DNA of 64,000 bases from Combretum micranthum (GCA_024138025.1 JAMXBD010000684.1:496001-560000), one strand, 5' to 3'. Positions 50,389-63,705 are shown, counted from the stretch's first letter. Numbers and translations: made by a program. Notes: a model not told the origin generated them from the letters alone.

Positions 50389-53300
50389 CTAACGGGTTTT
50401 AGATGGTAACGGAACATGCCTACAATATTCTGCCAACGCCCATATAGGAAATATATTCCTATAGTTTGTATAATGTATCATGCAGTTCTTCAAGAATACT
50501 CCCGTGATATCCTGGTAATGCGAAGTTACTGTTACTTCAAATGCATCAACACAAAACTTTGTCTATATATTATATATTATGTAGAAGATTCTTGGTGAGA
50601 GAAAAATAAGGTAATAGAACTAAAAGGCTTAAAAACCTGCTGTGGAAAATCTCCATTTTCAATTTGGGAATTGATTATTAGTTTTGCAGCACGGTGAAGT
50701 GGAGTTGGATCTCTCTTAGCCTGATTATGACATAAACTTAGATTAGATGCATACACATACACATAAAAATCAAGAGGGGATCATCATATCATTAAAATGC
50801 AACAAGATTCGACATCTATCCATCTAATCTAAAAGTTTAAAGCTATTGAGATCTTGTATGGTAATATATTCAATGGTTAACAAAAATACATACCTGCCCT
50901 GAATGAATGAGACCCATCATAGCCCAAGAGGTATGTACTAGATTTGATCTATTTCCTTCAAGAGGCACATAAACCTATTTCATCAATTTGTTAGTTTTAA
51001 ATATGGTATCTAAGTTTCAGTACTCGTATGGAAGAATCTACAAATAAAGCAAAATTTTGTTTGACTTGATCTCAAACACTACCTTATTTGGGCATGATCT
51101 ATAGCTCTCACCCCATCCACCATCATCTTGTTGTGTACGAAGAAGAAAAGTAACTGCTTTACGCACAGCTTCACAGTTATTATAGGTCTTTCTAGCAGCA
51201 GCTAATGCTCTTAGGGCAAACCATGTAGCATATGTGAAGCAGAGCCCCCAATTCCCATACCTATATAGCAAGGCTTTCTTATATTAATTTTTAATGTTTT
51301 AATCACATATTATTACTTTGAGAAAAAATATACCAAAAAGCTAGAAGAATAACTAATACCATGATCCATCGGGCATTTGGACATCTTGAACGTATTGAAC
51401 AGCATTTGTTATGAAATTCTCAATTTCTTTCTTCCTATGCTCAGGGTATAACTCCTTAAATAGATTTAAGGCTTGAATAGCAGATGAAGTGCATTCCACA
51501 TATTCATGATCGACCACAATGTCAGCAAAAAATTCTGTTGGATTAAAGAGCTACATCATAAAAAAGAGTAATTAGTGATGCTAGTAATGCATAAACATGA
51601 AGAGGCATTTAATTTAAGTTATTAATAAATATTACTTACTTCTAACCAATCCGGAGCTTTCACAAGCTCCCATGCAGGTAATCCTCCATTTTTACTCTAC
51701 AAGAAATAATGAACCCAAGCCTATTAATTTCATTGCAGATTTACCATTAAACAAAGCATCATGTAGTAGACACTTGGCTGAATGAACACTAGTAATTTCA
51801 TTTTGCAAGTATAAACCTGGAGAGAAAGTAAGATGTTAACGGAATCAAATAACCGCTCTGGTTCCATATGTTCACCAACAAGTTCTGGCGGCATTAATGA
51901 GAAGAGCAAGCAGCACTGATTTACAAGAATATGGGATTAAGTTAAATGGACAAAATTTATACACATGGGAAATAGGAAGAGCTTTAGTTGTTAAGTTTCC
52001 AATAGAATATAATATGATATGATTATACCTTAAGAGCTTCTGCAGTGCAATCAGATACTTGCCATCCATGATCTCGATCCGAAAATGTCCAAGAACCTTT
52101 CGAAATATGGCGATACATGCTTTTAAAGTCACCAGAAGGGTTATCCCTAACCTTCATATAGTTTCAATAGGTTCAACATATCAATTTACATATCATGATT
52201 CATCAAATTAGAGAAGATATGAGCTGCTTTTGGTTTAAAGACAAAACCTGAGATTTTTTAATGAAATCATGCCCTTTAGCAAGTGTTGGTAATATTTCAT
52301 TTGCTAGATTACTAGCAAGCAAAGCTTGAATAGCGAAACCAATGTCCCACTCTTGGCTGCCAAAACTCTACACACAAAAAAAGCCGAACACCTATTTGCT
52401 TTAACTGTCCTCAGTTATATATTTGTTAGTTAGCATCATATAACATATGATTAGTTAGTTAGTTAGTTTGTAATTTAAGAAGAGAAGATGATATTAATGA
52501 CCTGCATTGTCATTCCATCCTCAGCAACCCACAAGTAATCAGGGACCCTAGCTAAGTGCTTCTTGAAGTAATCTCCATTAGGATCTTCAACCCAACAAGC
52601 AAGCATACATAATACCTTTTCAACACATCCAATGGTTATATATCGACTATTTTCATCCTCATAGTGGATGTGCTTCATTGTCACCTCAAGAGCCTTTTCT
52701 CTTAACTTATTAAATGGCCAACGGTTAAGAAATGGCTCTGCACATATATATAGACTATCCCATAATAGATCTTGTATAAGTGGGTGGGGATAGTATAGAT
52801 CCTCCTGCATTTGTAATATAACTAGTTAAAAACTCATATGAACGAAATATTATTATTATTATTTAGTTCTAAAAGTGTATATTACATGTCCTAATTTTAT
52901 GTAAATATTGATGGTTTTTCTTACATTTTACTTGAAATATAGTTCCAATTTAAAAAGAGTCCGCACTTAGTATTTAGGATTAGAATTGTAAATTAATTCA
53001 TATTGTTCTGCATGGTGCCATGCTTAAACTCAACTAGAAAATTTTAAGCTTAAACTCCAACTCAATCAATACATAATATGCTTGAACTTGGCTTATCTAA
53101 ATTCCTTTAGACTTAATTATATTAGATTTTATGTTACTTTTCAATGAATTTTCATTAATGTTTGAATTTAGTAAAACTTGATATATGCTTAAGTTTGATT
53201 TGAGAACGAGTTGAATGGATCAAAATCTAAGCTTCACTTGAAAGTTAATAGCAAACAAATCAAATGTTTAGAGGTATTAGTTTTATAAAAATACAAGTAG

Positions 53301-54794
53301 CAAGAATAAAAAGTTATAAATAGTTAAAATGGTATTACTAATGAAAAAATCATGTGTAGAGAAAGTAACAAAAAAATTGATAAGTGTTAAAATGAATGAC
53401 TAATTAAAATGTACAAATATAAAAAAGAAGACTATAAGATTGTCCATATTATGGAATGGAATGGAATAATGTTATATTATGTTATGTTATGTTATGTACA
53501 TAGATAACATAGAATAGAAGACAATAAGAGTCTCTATATATTGAGAATTAAAAAATTGGACCAAGAGAAAAGTGTACATGTTAGAAAAATTAGGGGAAAT
53601 AAGGACACTTAGAGGCACCAGAAGAACATATTCTTAGAGAGTTTTACACGTTCTACATAAAGTTTGAAGGAAATCATATTTCTTCTTAGTTACAATTTAG
53701 TTTGGGGTAAATTACACTGGAAGTTTACAACGTTAGTGATTATGTTCATTTGAGGTCGCAACATTTCAAGTGGATCATTTGAAGTGACAACGTTTGGAGA
53801 GATGGGTCAATTGAGGTTACCATTGATACATATCAACGAAAGAAAAATTTAATTAAAAGTCAAAAGATATGCTATGTTATGACATGTGTCAATGGTAATC
53901 CCAATTGACCTACTTCCCTAGATGTTGTGACCTCAAATGAACCACTCAAAATGTTGCGACATTAAATGGACCATTTGAAACATTACGACCTCAAATGAAA
54001 CACCAAAAATATTGTAACATTAAATAAACTTATCCTCAAACATTATGACCTTTTAGTGTAATTTACCCATTTAGTTTGTATCAAAAACAAAATTATCAAT
54101 CATTTATTCTTGATGACCATATAAGTTTGTGGAATATTTGAAAGATTTATTGTGTAATTAAAAGATTAAAAGAGAGAAAAAAATGAAGAAGAAAGGGTGT
54201 ACCATTTATGTAAAAAGTTTACTCAAAATAACACACACACACACATATATATATACACTCAATGACTTTTCATTGATTTCATGAGTTATAACTCTTCCAA
54301 AAGCCATAACTATGAAAAACTATTAACTTCAATCATTTGATCATCTTTAAAATGATTTTAAGTTAATCTAAATCATCCATTATGAAAAATCAAAACTCAA
54401 ATGAACCAAGAGACATAATGACTTAACTAACAAAAGATATAATAGTTTAACCAATAGTGTAACTATTTGGTTAGAATTAATTTAAAAATTTCATCCTTTA
54501 GTTAATTTTTAGTTATTCTAATTCATCTATTATATTATATGATTATATTTACATAATTGGAAATCAACTTAATAGTACCTTGGCACAAAGATGGCGAACT
54601 TTACCCCACTTGATAGTATTGTAAGGTTGAGTGTAGAGTTCTTCCCTTAATTGTTGAACTAGAGGGGTGATGGGCCCCACAAATCTCTTTCCATATAAAT
54701 ACGACATGGGCATGTATACCAAACGACAATAGCACCACATATTAGCTGCATCCATGTCCACATTTGTATGATAAACAATGTCAACAAGAATTAA

Positions 54795-54831
<37 letters not shown>

Positions 54832-55268
54832 TAATAATAATTGTCTACATGCATTTACGTTCACACTCATCTTACTCTAATGCTAAGCTAATATTTTTAC
54901 TTTTATATTCAATAATACAAACATTGCTCCTCTTTCCACCATTATTATAGTACAATTACTAAATCCTACGAGCCCTCATCCTTTAAAATAATATTTTTCT
55001 AAACTATATTGGTTTCTATCTTTTATATGTATATATATATATATATATATGTAATTTGTTGGTGTATGCAACAAAACTGGATCTTTAAATATCTTACTTT
55101 CGATTTGTTTCTTTGAATGTTTCTGAAGTTCTTTTTTTTTCTTTTCTTTTCCTTAAATTCTATTAAAATATGGAAATGCTAACCTGGATGCATAGGTAGG
55201 AAAGAAGGAAGAATCCAAAACTCAGGGGGCATTGGGTTGCTTCCAGACCACTCAAAAATGCCTAGTAT
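50389..55268 (-). CDS. Oxidosqualene cyclase, beta-amyrin synthase type, N-terminal exons absent
   Basis: Cyclises 2,3-oxidosqualene to a triterpene; plant members act at the ER membrane. Exons on the minus strand, all with GT/AG borders and no stop or frameshift: 55268-55184, 54745-54579, 52804-52502, 52367-52248, 52151-52029, 51915-51817, 51696-51640, 51550-51360, 51260-51083, 50974-50894, 50720-50637, 50511-50389. They encode 536 residues. Residues 31-36 are MWCYCR (the Trp is typical of beta-amyrin synthases; lupeol synthases have Leu). Residues 259-263 are DCTAE, the protonating Asp motif. QW-type repeats include [16 protein letters not shown] and [10 protein letters not shown]. The C-terminus [19 protein letters not shown] is normal. 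Trp-to-Asp spacing (227) fits full-length enzymes of about 760 residues, so about 225 N-terminal residues are missing. The first exon here has a good acceptor (TTTTTCAG), but no upstream exon was found to 60 kb. Product specificity is inferred from one motif and could differ (multifunctional amyrin synthase). Probably a 5'-truncated gene, or a gene with a huge intron. Confidence 0.95.
53704..54068. mobile_element. MULE-type MITE in a cyclase intron
   Basis: 365 bp with terminal inverted repeats GGGTAAATTACACT (53705) and AGTGTAATTTACCC (ending 54068) and a perfect 9-bp target duplication ATTTAGTTT (53695-53703 and 54069-54077). Nine-base duplications are the mark of Mutator-like elements. The inside is a long imperfect foldback built on phrases like ACCTCAAATGAACCA. 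It lies in the 1.77-kb intron between 52804 and 54579. Confidence 0.9.
54230..54256. repeat. (AC)n(AT)n microsatellite
   Basis: ACACAC then ATATAT tract in a cyclase intron. Confidence 0.9.
54794..54840. repeat. (AAT)n microsatellite in a cyclase intron
   Basis: About fifteen AAT units. The isoleucine run in the minus-strand ORF that overlaps the MWCYCR exon comes from this intron and is not part of the protein. Confidence 0.95.
55025..55051. repeat. (TA)n microsatellite
   Basis: TA dinucleotide tract in the intron before the MWCYCR exon. Confidence 0.9.
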
Positions 55269-55982
55269 CTGAAAAACCACACTAAACATAAATACAACAT
55301 TACATTACCAATATATAATATATATATATATGATAAAAGCATCATAGCTTTTAAGTTAGTAGATGTGAAACACTAAATAAATAAAATCATAATAATGGAA
55401 AAGTAATTTTAAATATTAAATAGAGGCAATTTGGTCTCATCACAAAATCTTAAATGACACATTCGTTAAATCAACGTGTTTTTTCTTTTAGCCAAAGGTT
55501 AAATCAACGTGTTTGACACCTAGAAAGTAATTGATTTCCCATTCTTCTTCTACAAAGTTTGACAATTTCCATCTCTCTACATACCAACCAAAGCATCAAT
55601 CCTTGAAGAATTTCAATTAAATTTACAATAAATTATAATCCTTTTCTCTTTTGTCATCCCGTTTGACGAGAGAAATGCGAGGGTGATAGAATATTAATAT
55701 TTTGGTTTTGAGAGTGGGACTTAACGGGGGAAACAACAAATTAAGGGGAGATTTCTAAAAGAATTTTAAAAGGTGAAGATTGAGAAAATTATAAGAAAAA
55801 GAGATATGGAAAAGACTCTTGATAAGGTCGAATGAATTCGATATATTCTTACGTCTTTTTAGCATTGTCATCAAAATTTGTAGATGAAAGTTTAATTTGT
55901 TGTGGGGATATTTTATGTGAACATGAAAGGATGTGAACATGGTTTGAAGTAATAAAAACATGTTAAAAAAGCTTCCAGGGCC
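55269..55982. other. Sequence upstream of the first visible cyclase exon
   Basis: Searched by eye on the minus strand for the preceding cyclase exon (expected to end near GKTW). None found. A short direct repeat GTTAAATCAACGTGTTT occurs at 55463 and 55498. Confidence 0.5.
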
Positions 55983-56029
55983 GGGTGGGGGGAGGGGGAG
56001 GGGGAGGGGGAGGGGTGGGATGGGTTGGG
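55983..56029 (+). repeat. G-rich tract, G-quadruplex potential
   Basis: Nine or so runs of three or more G separated by single A or T or TT (GGGTGGGGGGAGGGGGAG, continuing to TGGGTTGGG). This is exceptional in an AT-rich window and lies about 0.7 kb beyond the first visible cyclase exon. Confidence 0.9.
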
Positions 56030-56150
56030 TTATTTATGAGTTTTTTGAAAATGGAGTGTTTCCCAAAAGTTCATTGCCTATACACAAGCGTGCATTAAGT
56101 TGATTATATTGATTTTCTAGAAATACATGATCCATACACGAGTTTGTGTA

Positions 56151-56293
56151 TTTGTTCATGTATCTCTTTGTGTATTTATGAAGAAAAAGGAACCTAGAAA
56201 GTACATTACTATAGACACATCCATGTATTTGTTCATGTATCTCTATGTGTTTTGAAGAAAAAGGAACCTAGAAAGTACATTACCATAGACACC
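56151..56293. repeat. 77-bp tandem duplication
   Basis: TTTGTTCATGTATCTCT starts at 56151 and 56228. Both units contain GAAGAAAAAGGAACCTAGAA and TAGACAC. The second unit is about 10 bp shorter. Confidence 0.9.
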
Positions 56294-57631
56294 CTATTTT
56301 TGGTCAATGTATCTTAATTTCATAGGATAGTCATAATTTTAGCTTAAAAGAAAAAATACTAAAAAAACTCAAAAAGAAAAAAAAAAGTTCAAAAAATAGG
56401 TCATGTTATGGGTCTGTGATGGTTATGGAGCTGTTCAATTGATTTTTCTTGATCTTAAACAGTGGTTGAAAATCTATATTGTATGTGCAACTTGATAAAG
56501 TATGAGTCTCTAGCAAAAAGAAAGTTTTCATACTTGGTATGATTTATTCAATTTTCAACTTTCATAAAAATATACATTTTTATAGGATAAAGGCTCCAAA
56601 AAGGAACCCCCAATTAAAATTAAATTGTCTATTCTATGTTCATATATGTTCATATTAAGTATCGACATAAATCAAATCTTAAGAGTCATTTTTGTTAATT
56701 AGCTCAATTTTTACCTCATAAAATAGCACACAATTTTATGAGATTGAGACTTCAAAATGAGTTTCAATCCAATTTAAAATAGCTATTTTATGAATCGGAA
56801 AGTTACAAGCTAAAAACATTTAGAGGCACTCGCAATTTTGTTAAATTAAATTATTTTGAAAATTATTAAATCACCTATGCTATATAGATTTATCATTTTG
56901 AACAAAAAAATGGTTATGGATGAGATCTTGAGTAGCACCTCAGATATATTGGCTAAATCAATGATTAAGGTTTTTGAAATATCCTGAAGAAATGTATTTA
57001 TAATGAAGGATAGAGAAGTAATTTTAATTTTTCTTATAGGGGCAAAATTGTTCATTGATGATAATTTTTAAATAATCAATTGGTTACCCAATGTATAAAA
57101 CTATCAGGAAGATAAACCGTCCCTTATTTTCTTTGTTCTTTTCTTCCTTCCTCCCATCGTATTTCTATAGAAAATTCTTTGTTTATGTTCTTACATTAGA
57201 TTTTTTGAAGAAATTCTAGAAAACAAATCATGGAAAGTGAAATCCTTTTTTATTTCCTACTATTTGTCTAACAAAATAAATCTTGGAAGCAAAGATTTTG
57301 ACACCTTTATGTTAATATTAAGACTTGATAGGAGAACAAACATTTGTTGAGAAGATTTCAAAAGATCTTTAACTATAAAAAGGAATTAGGAAGTTGGAAT
57401 ATAAAGGATTGATGGAATTTCAAGATAATGTGAGTTTTTTGAACAAGTTATGTCTTTTGTTTACAAGATTCAATATTTATGCAAGTTTTGTTATGATGGG
57501 TGTTTGGGTTTTTAAGAAGAGTTGAATTTGGATCATTAGTTGTGTTTATAATGCTAAGAACGGAGAAAATCAGTGCTTTGTGAAAATTGTACAAAAAACT
57601 CTATTTTTAGTCATGTACGACCTCGTACACT

Positions 57632-57755
57632 GCCTGTTCAAAATGATTGTGTACTTTAAAAATGCTTTCTGTCCAATTTTTGTCTTCTGCACAGCCTGTG
57701 CCACATGGTTATGTACTTTGAAAATACTTTATGCTCACTTTTTGTTTTCTTCACA
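57632..57755. repeat. 62-bp degenerate tandem repeat
   Basis: GCCTGT…TGTACTTT…CTTT occurs at 57632 and 57694. It may belong to the family Z element ending at 59110. The rest of 56294-57631 shows no gene or recognised repeat. Confidence 0.6.
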
Positions 57756-58451
57756 ACCTTCATGCATAGCTTGCGTAGAATGGTAATGTAGAATGGTTTT
57801 CTACACAGCCTTATATATAGCTTGTGTTGAAGCTTGCATACAACTCTATTTTTCCAAAACTTGATTTATCCTTCTCAAAAAACCTTGAAACTTGTTCATT
57901 TGACTTCTTTAAGGTTTATTATTACCCCAAAAACCCGAAACGTTGCTGATATCAATTAATTACCATTTTTCATTATTTCTTATTACAAATTAAACTATCA
58001 ACGTATATATGTAAAAATGTTATATAAATACCGCTTTAACATTAGAATGAGAGAGGGGAGCTAGAGAATATTATTTTAGGAATAAGTTGAGAAATATAAA
58101 AGAATCTAAATAACTTTATGTGTTGAAAATCTATGTTAGAGTTTTGTATCAAGTGGACTAAGTTGACTATCTAGGTACATGCATACTATGTTTGTGCTTG
58201 TACTTGTACTTGTACTTGTCTGAGATAGAAACTAAAATTGACTTAAGAACTAATGGACGTTAATGAAGAGTGTATTGCAGCTATTGCTTATGCATGGCTA
58301 CTGGTAATAATTAGAGAGTGTCCATGCTATTATCGCCGTATCTTAATGATCCATGTGTAACGGTATCCTGAGTGGAGTCGTACATGGAAATGATCTAGAT
58401 AGATCTAGGTTGTATCAGCATCATGGTTATTGGGGGTACCAACAACCAATG

Positions 58452-58474
58452 TGTATATATATATATATATATAT
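58452..58474. repeat. (TA)n microsatellite
   Basis: TA tract within the family Z remnant. Confidence 0.9.
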
Positions 58475-58666
58475 TTACGTATGATTTAGAGTACTGAGTT
58501 ATCCCTTTATTAAGTGTTGAGATAAAGGATAAAGATAATTAAATGATTACTTGTTTCATTCATATGATTATGATTCATGTCAATTTGCCATTGTTTGTAC
58601 ACGTGCATGTGCTTGTTGGTATATCATGCTGGGCTTTAGCTCACCCTTCGTCTTTTTCAAGTACAG

Positions 58667-58761
58667 ATGGAATCCCTATGGCTTTTGACTTATTTGGATA
58701 TGATGTTATCGTGGACTATAGGGAAGATGTTAGTAGCGAAGATTATCCAGCAGACTTTTAG
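58667..58761 (+). other. Acidic tail frame in the family Z LTR
   Basis: After AAGTACAG| the frame (two-base phase) reads GIPMAFDLFGYDVIVDYRED, then SSEDYPADF and TAG. Counterpart of 23275-23375. Confidence 0.45.
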
Positions 58762-59800
58762 ACATAAAATATTAAATTACAGGAGATAGAGGCTCCTATC
58801 ATGTTATGTGGTTTTTATTTTTATATTAAGTTAGTGTGTTAGGGCATGGACCCACCTATTAGTTTATATTTGGGTGTATGTTTAGATTTGTAAACTATCC
58901 CTTGCTATCTATGTGTAGGAAGTAGGAATTTATGTAGTAGTTGTAATGAAGTACTTATGTTGTGACTGTGGATCTAAAGTATTAATATTTATGTGTTAGA
59001 AGTGTAAATAGTATATATTGTGATTATTAGCAGGTTCTAAGCCTTTGCATATCAATATATTATATGGAGATATGGCATGTTGTAAGTGCCTTTGAGATTA
59101 GGGCATTACATTTTTTTTTTAAATTGAATTTCAAAACTGAGCGATGCTCAGTGTGTTTGTCCTATGAATGGGATTATTCGTAAGGTGCAATTCTTGGCAT
59201 GTTCAACGTGCCATCATCTTTTTTTTTCTTTTGTTCTTTTTTTTATTTCTCTTATTTTATTTTGTTTCTTCTTTTCTTAAGACTACCAAGTGGCACAATT
59301 TGGTTTGAGAGCTTTTTGATCAAGTAAACAATTAACATTATCTTCTTCCTCTATCTGTCAAGTGAAATAATGTCCAGTCTATTCATCCGGTTGAGCTCAT
59401 TTTTCTCCTAATTTTGACCCCATTTTTTATGCATTTTTTTTTCAACTTGATAACACCAATGCATTAAGAACATGTCACAAATAAGATTCCACTAATTAAT
59501 CAAGTTTTTCAACAAAGGAAAATAGGATTAATTCTCCATTCCAAAAAAAAAAAAATGCAAGAACTCCATTAGTGACCATTCAACCGTGGACGAATTCGGA
59601 GCCTTTTGAAACGAATTAGTGATGAAATCTCGACATTTAAATGGAGAAGAAGACAATTTGACCATTGATTTAAAACACAAACATCAATTTCGTGGTAAAA
59701 TTTTCAATCAAAATTGAATGTGTTTTCAATTAACCACTTATGAAAGATTCAATTTTTGATTGAATTGAAGACTTTCCATGATGATTCAAGCTTACATTAG

Positions 59801-59808
59801 TATAAATA
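59801..59808 (+). promoter_or_regulatory. TATA box of an unrecognised plus-strand gene
   Basis: TATAAATA followed about 30 bases later by CATCTACAAACAG and a CT-rich leader (CTTTCTCTCTCTACAACTC). It is outside any element I could recognise. Upstream 59111-59800 shows no gene. Confidence 0.5.
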
Positions 59809-60206
59809 GGAGCCATCCCATCCATTTCTAGCATCTACAAACAGAAAATCACTCTCAAAATTCCTTGATCACTACTTTCTCTCTCTACAACTCTAACCAT
59901 GAGTTCCTCTATCTCTCTCTCACACACATACATTCAAGAGGAGTTTAAAATAAAAAGAAGCCAGAATTAGCTTCTTCATCTTCCAAGAATCAAAACCCAT
60001 CTACTCTCACAAGTGTTCTTAGTAATTCTTATATTCAGTTTGAATTGAAGCTAACTAAAGTTTCACTTTGTTCTTGAAATTTCAGGTTGAAATCCATTAT
60101 CGACAATTGAGGGATACTAATGTCTACTATGAAAGGTGTTGGAACAGCCATTCCACCACCGCTAGTCATTTCTACTGCCAACTTAATGATTTGCACGACC
60201 TGCTCC

Positions 60207-61278
60207 TATAAACCCCCAAAGTTTTGGAATCGGTTTAGCTTAAACCCTAATCTGAAAGTCAATTGGAAACCCTAAAGTCAATAAAACCCCAGTTAGACGT
60301 AATTGTTTAAATCCGACAATCCCGAATAAGCAACCCTGAGAAAGTAAGTAACAGTTTAGTATGTAGAATAATTCGTAATTACCTAAGGAAGCTTAAAAAG
60401 ATCTGATTAGTAAAACTGCGAATTATTTTAAACCCAAACGGATACAATTCTTTAAAAACGTGTCCCGAGGCTCGGAATAGAAAAAATATTCTGAATATAC
60501 CGTTAGACTCATAAAAATATAAGATTTTCACAAATATCAATTTTATAATTTTTCGTTAAGTAAAAATAATAGATATCGCAATTATATGCGTATCTTCTTA
60601 CTAATAGTACTTTATTAGTTATATCTACTTTACATTACACTATTCATTACTATTCTACACTATTCTTTTCTCTCGACTTTTTTTAACACCTACTCTTACA
60701 ACACCATAACCTATAATCTTTATTTTTTATATTTCTCATAATTTTATTTCACATCTACCTCACTTATTACTTCATTTAATCAACAAAAATACAAAAAAAA
60801 ATAAAACTCCCTCTCTGTCTTACTCCCATGTCCCGCGCCTCCTTGTCCCCCTCCCTCTCAATTTTGTTTTATTTTTCATTTATTTAAATCACTCAATAAT
60901 CATTTCACATTTTCCTATAAATAACCCCTCTTCTTTCACTTGTTTCACACAATTACTACCCACAAATTTACTACCAAATCTCTCTCAAATTTACCTCTTA
61001 ATACTCTCTCAAAACTATCTCAAAAATCCTCTCAAAGTTATCTCAAACCACCTTCTACATACATAAAACCCATAACCACATAATACTTCAAAAACATTCT
61101 TTAGGTAAAATTTTTCTTTAAATATTCTTTTTCTCATGTCATGTAACTTTACATGACTATGGTGTGAGTTTCCAAATACTAAATCTTATAGAAGCTACAC
61201 TATGTTCATGTGTTGTTCTTGTTCATGAATATCTATTTATGTTTATGTTGTCATTTTACTTTGTTCATATTATTATTA

Positions 61279-61312
<34 letters not shown>

Positions 61313-63705
61313 CCTAAGTATTATTATGTATCTATATATATATATATATATATATTCTTTAGAGCATATAAGCTCACTTGCAATTTATTTATTTCCATGC
61401 AAAGTAATTTATTTATTTCTTGTTTTTTTAAGACTAGTCTCTAGTCTTAGACTTGTCCTCATCAAGTCAAAACAATTTTTCTTTATTTTATTTTATTTTT
61501 TCTTTTGGGGCTAGTCTACTTCTTAGTCTCAAGAGCCTTGAAGAAGCTAAGACTCCCAATACTTGACTTTATTTACTATTTTTGCTATTTTTGCTTGTTA
61601 TTATTTCTCATAATCATGCCCATTAAGATTGTTGTCCAAATTTTCAAAGCTCCAATTATACTTGATAAAAATGAGATTTTATTACCTAAATGATAGTTTT
61701 ACATATAAAACCTATGGTTTAACCAAAGTAAAATTCTTTTCCAAAGCTTTAGGAAGAACTCACTACAATTTTAAAAGCTACTTTTGTTTTGAAAAGCTTT
61801 TTATATTACTTTATTTTCTTAAAAAGAAGATGACTTTGATAATAAAATAATTTTCATAATATAAGAAAATCCCTTGAAACAAAAATAAGAGTTTCTAAAA
61901 CCAAGATTTTTCAAATAAATAGTCAAAGAAAACAGATAGGAAAAAGTAGCACAATGATGAGAATTTAAAAAAGAAGAAATTTATTCAAAAAGTCATTTAG
62001 AAAAATAGTAAGAAAAATATAAAGCAATTCTTTGAAAAACAAAGGAATCAAAATATTCATTTTAAAGGATTTACAAAACAGATTTTTTTGTAAACTATAG
62101 TTTTCTAAACTCTTAATTAAACATTGTTTTACCAAGAAACATGGTTGGACAATAAATACTTGAGCATAGATAAAATATGAGCTATGTATCTATGAAAAAG
62201 GAATTTTTCAACTATATAGATAATTAAGTATTTATCAAACAAATTTTGAATGATTTAAAGTTTGAAACAAAATTATTTTTGGGATAGAAAAATTCGTGAT
62301 GAATTTGATCACCACTGTTTTGGGGCCCAAATGGTCTAGTTTGATGAAAATAGTTTTAGAAATGGATAGATCTTTTTGAGTAGGTATAAATCGGTATATT
62401 ATATGCGCGATTCTGAGTTAAAATGACCAAGTTATGGCCATTTTAAATTGGAATTCTCTTTTATACGAACTTTGACGTTCTCATGATATTGTTTTGTCAA
62501 AATTCAAGAAAGTCATCAATAAATACTCATTTTGGGTATTTTTCTTGACTAGGTGATCTCGAGGAAAGATACCCATACCCCGAGGACTATTTGGACTAAG
62601 TGGATTGTTTGAGCGACTCATCCGTTTAGAGAATTGTCGACATGGTATCGTGAATTTATTTTTTAAAATGCTTTCCTTAATTGTGCTTGTAGTCTAGTCG
62701 CATTAGAATTAAGAAAAGACAAATGAGTATGTATGCAATTAAATTTGTTGAAAGAATCCTAAGAATATCGAGGACGGAATTGATTAAATGTTTGTTTTAG
62801 TATAACATTTGATTTGTATGAAACTCTATGATCACCTTAATTCGATAATAATGATGCTATGATATCATAAATAAATCGATTCATGCATACCATGAGTGAG
62901 TCACATTATTATCTTTGGGTGAGAAGGACGGTAGCTCAGGTTGTAAGCAACACTTGGCGGAGTGACCGAAAGCGATTGCTTGACGACATGGAATTAAATA
63001 CTTGGCGGAAAGTCCGGAAGCATGGCTCAATTCAAGTAAACTAAATATGCTTGGTGATATTGATCAAAAGCATAAATCTTTTTAACTAAAACTACTTGTT
63101 TTGAGGTTATGTATCACCAAACCCCAAATGGAGGGCGTAAATCTATTCAATATATAATTCTCGAAAAACTATATGCCTTGTTTGCCCATGTGTATGTTGC
63201 ATTTCATTTATCTATTTAAATAACTTGTTTGAATTCCATTACACAAGAAGTTATTTATGGAAATAGTTCTCACTAAGCCTATTAGCTTATACCCCTATAG
63301 ATATCTTTTGCAGTTTACTTATTTGTGGTTGAGGCCATGAGGACCCTGCAGCTAGGTACTTTTTTTTTTTTATTAGGGAATTTCTAGATAAAATTTTAGT
63401 ATTGGATGCGATGTAGACTTTATAGAAATATTCTTGTAATAGATTATAGTTATTTGTAACTGGGGAATGCCCCTAAGATTTGTAAGATTGTTGTTTTAAA
63501 CAAATAAATAGTATGAATCATCTTTTCTTAAACTGTTATTACATCTTCTTAAGTTTTATAATTCCATGTATGGTCCTCTAAAATTGTGAGAGCACGCCTT
63601 ACACTTAATATCAAAGCTTCTGAGAATGACTAAGGTTGTCATACTTAAGCTTTAATATTGAGTGTAGCGGACTGTTACGTTTAGGGTACCCTTTCGGACG
63701 TGACA
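60207..63705 (+). mobile_element. Solo LTR, family A
   Basis: TATAAACCCCC (TG changed to TA) to CGGACGTGACA, 3499 bp, with target duplication GCTCC/ACTCC (60202-60206, 63706-63710; 4 of 5). TATAAATA at 60916, donor-like CTTTAG|GTAA near 61104, (ATT)n at 61268-61311 and (TA)n at 61332-61355, hairpin at 62418-62446, acidic frame at 62555-62599, and TTGGCGG-type patch at 62945-63070. The ORFs at 61164-61850 span microsatellites and are not genes. Confidence 0.92.
62555..62599 (+). other. Acidic 14-codon frame in the family-A LTR
   Basis: After TTGACTAG|GT the frame reads DLEERYPYPEDYLD and stops at TAA. Confidence 0.5.

Larger units (their letters stand above)
58170..59110 (+). mobile_element. 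Family Z LTR, 3' part
   Basis: Aligns with 22780-23749 of the other family Z copy: TTTGTGCTTGTA block, GATGATCTATGTGT versus AATGATCCATGTGT, TGGACTCGTGCATAGAGATG versus TGGAGTCGTACATGGAAATG, the GCTGGGCTTTAGCTCA block, then the acidic tail. It ends GGGCATTACA before a poly-T run. The 5' border was not found. Confidence 0.65.

Noticed and set aside
54564..54854. Minus ORF with a long isoleucine run before MWCYCR, taken as an N-terminus
   Set aside because: The run is an intronic (AAT)n microsatellite. The true exon starts at 54745 after a CAG acceptor and joins the exon at 55184-55268.
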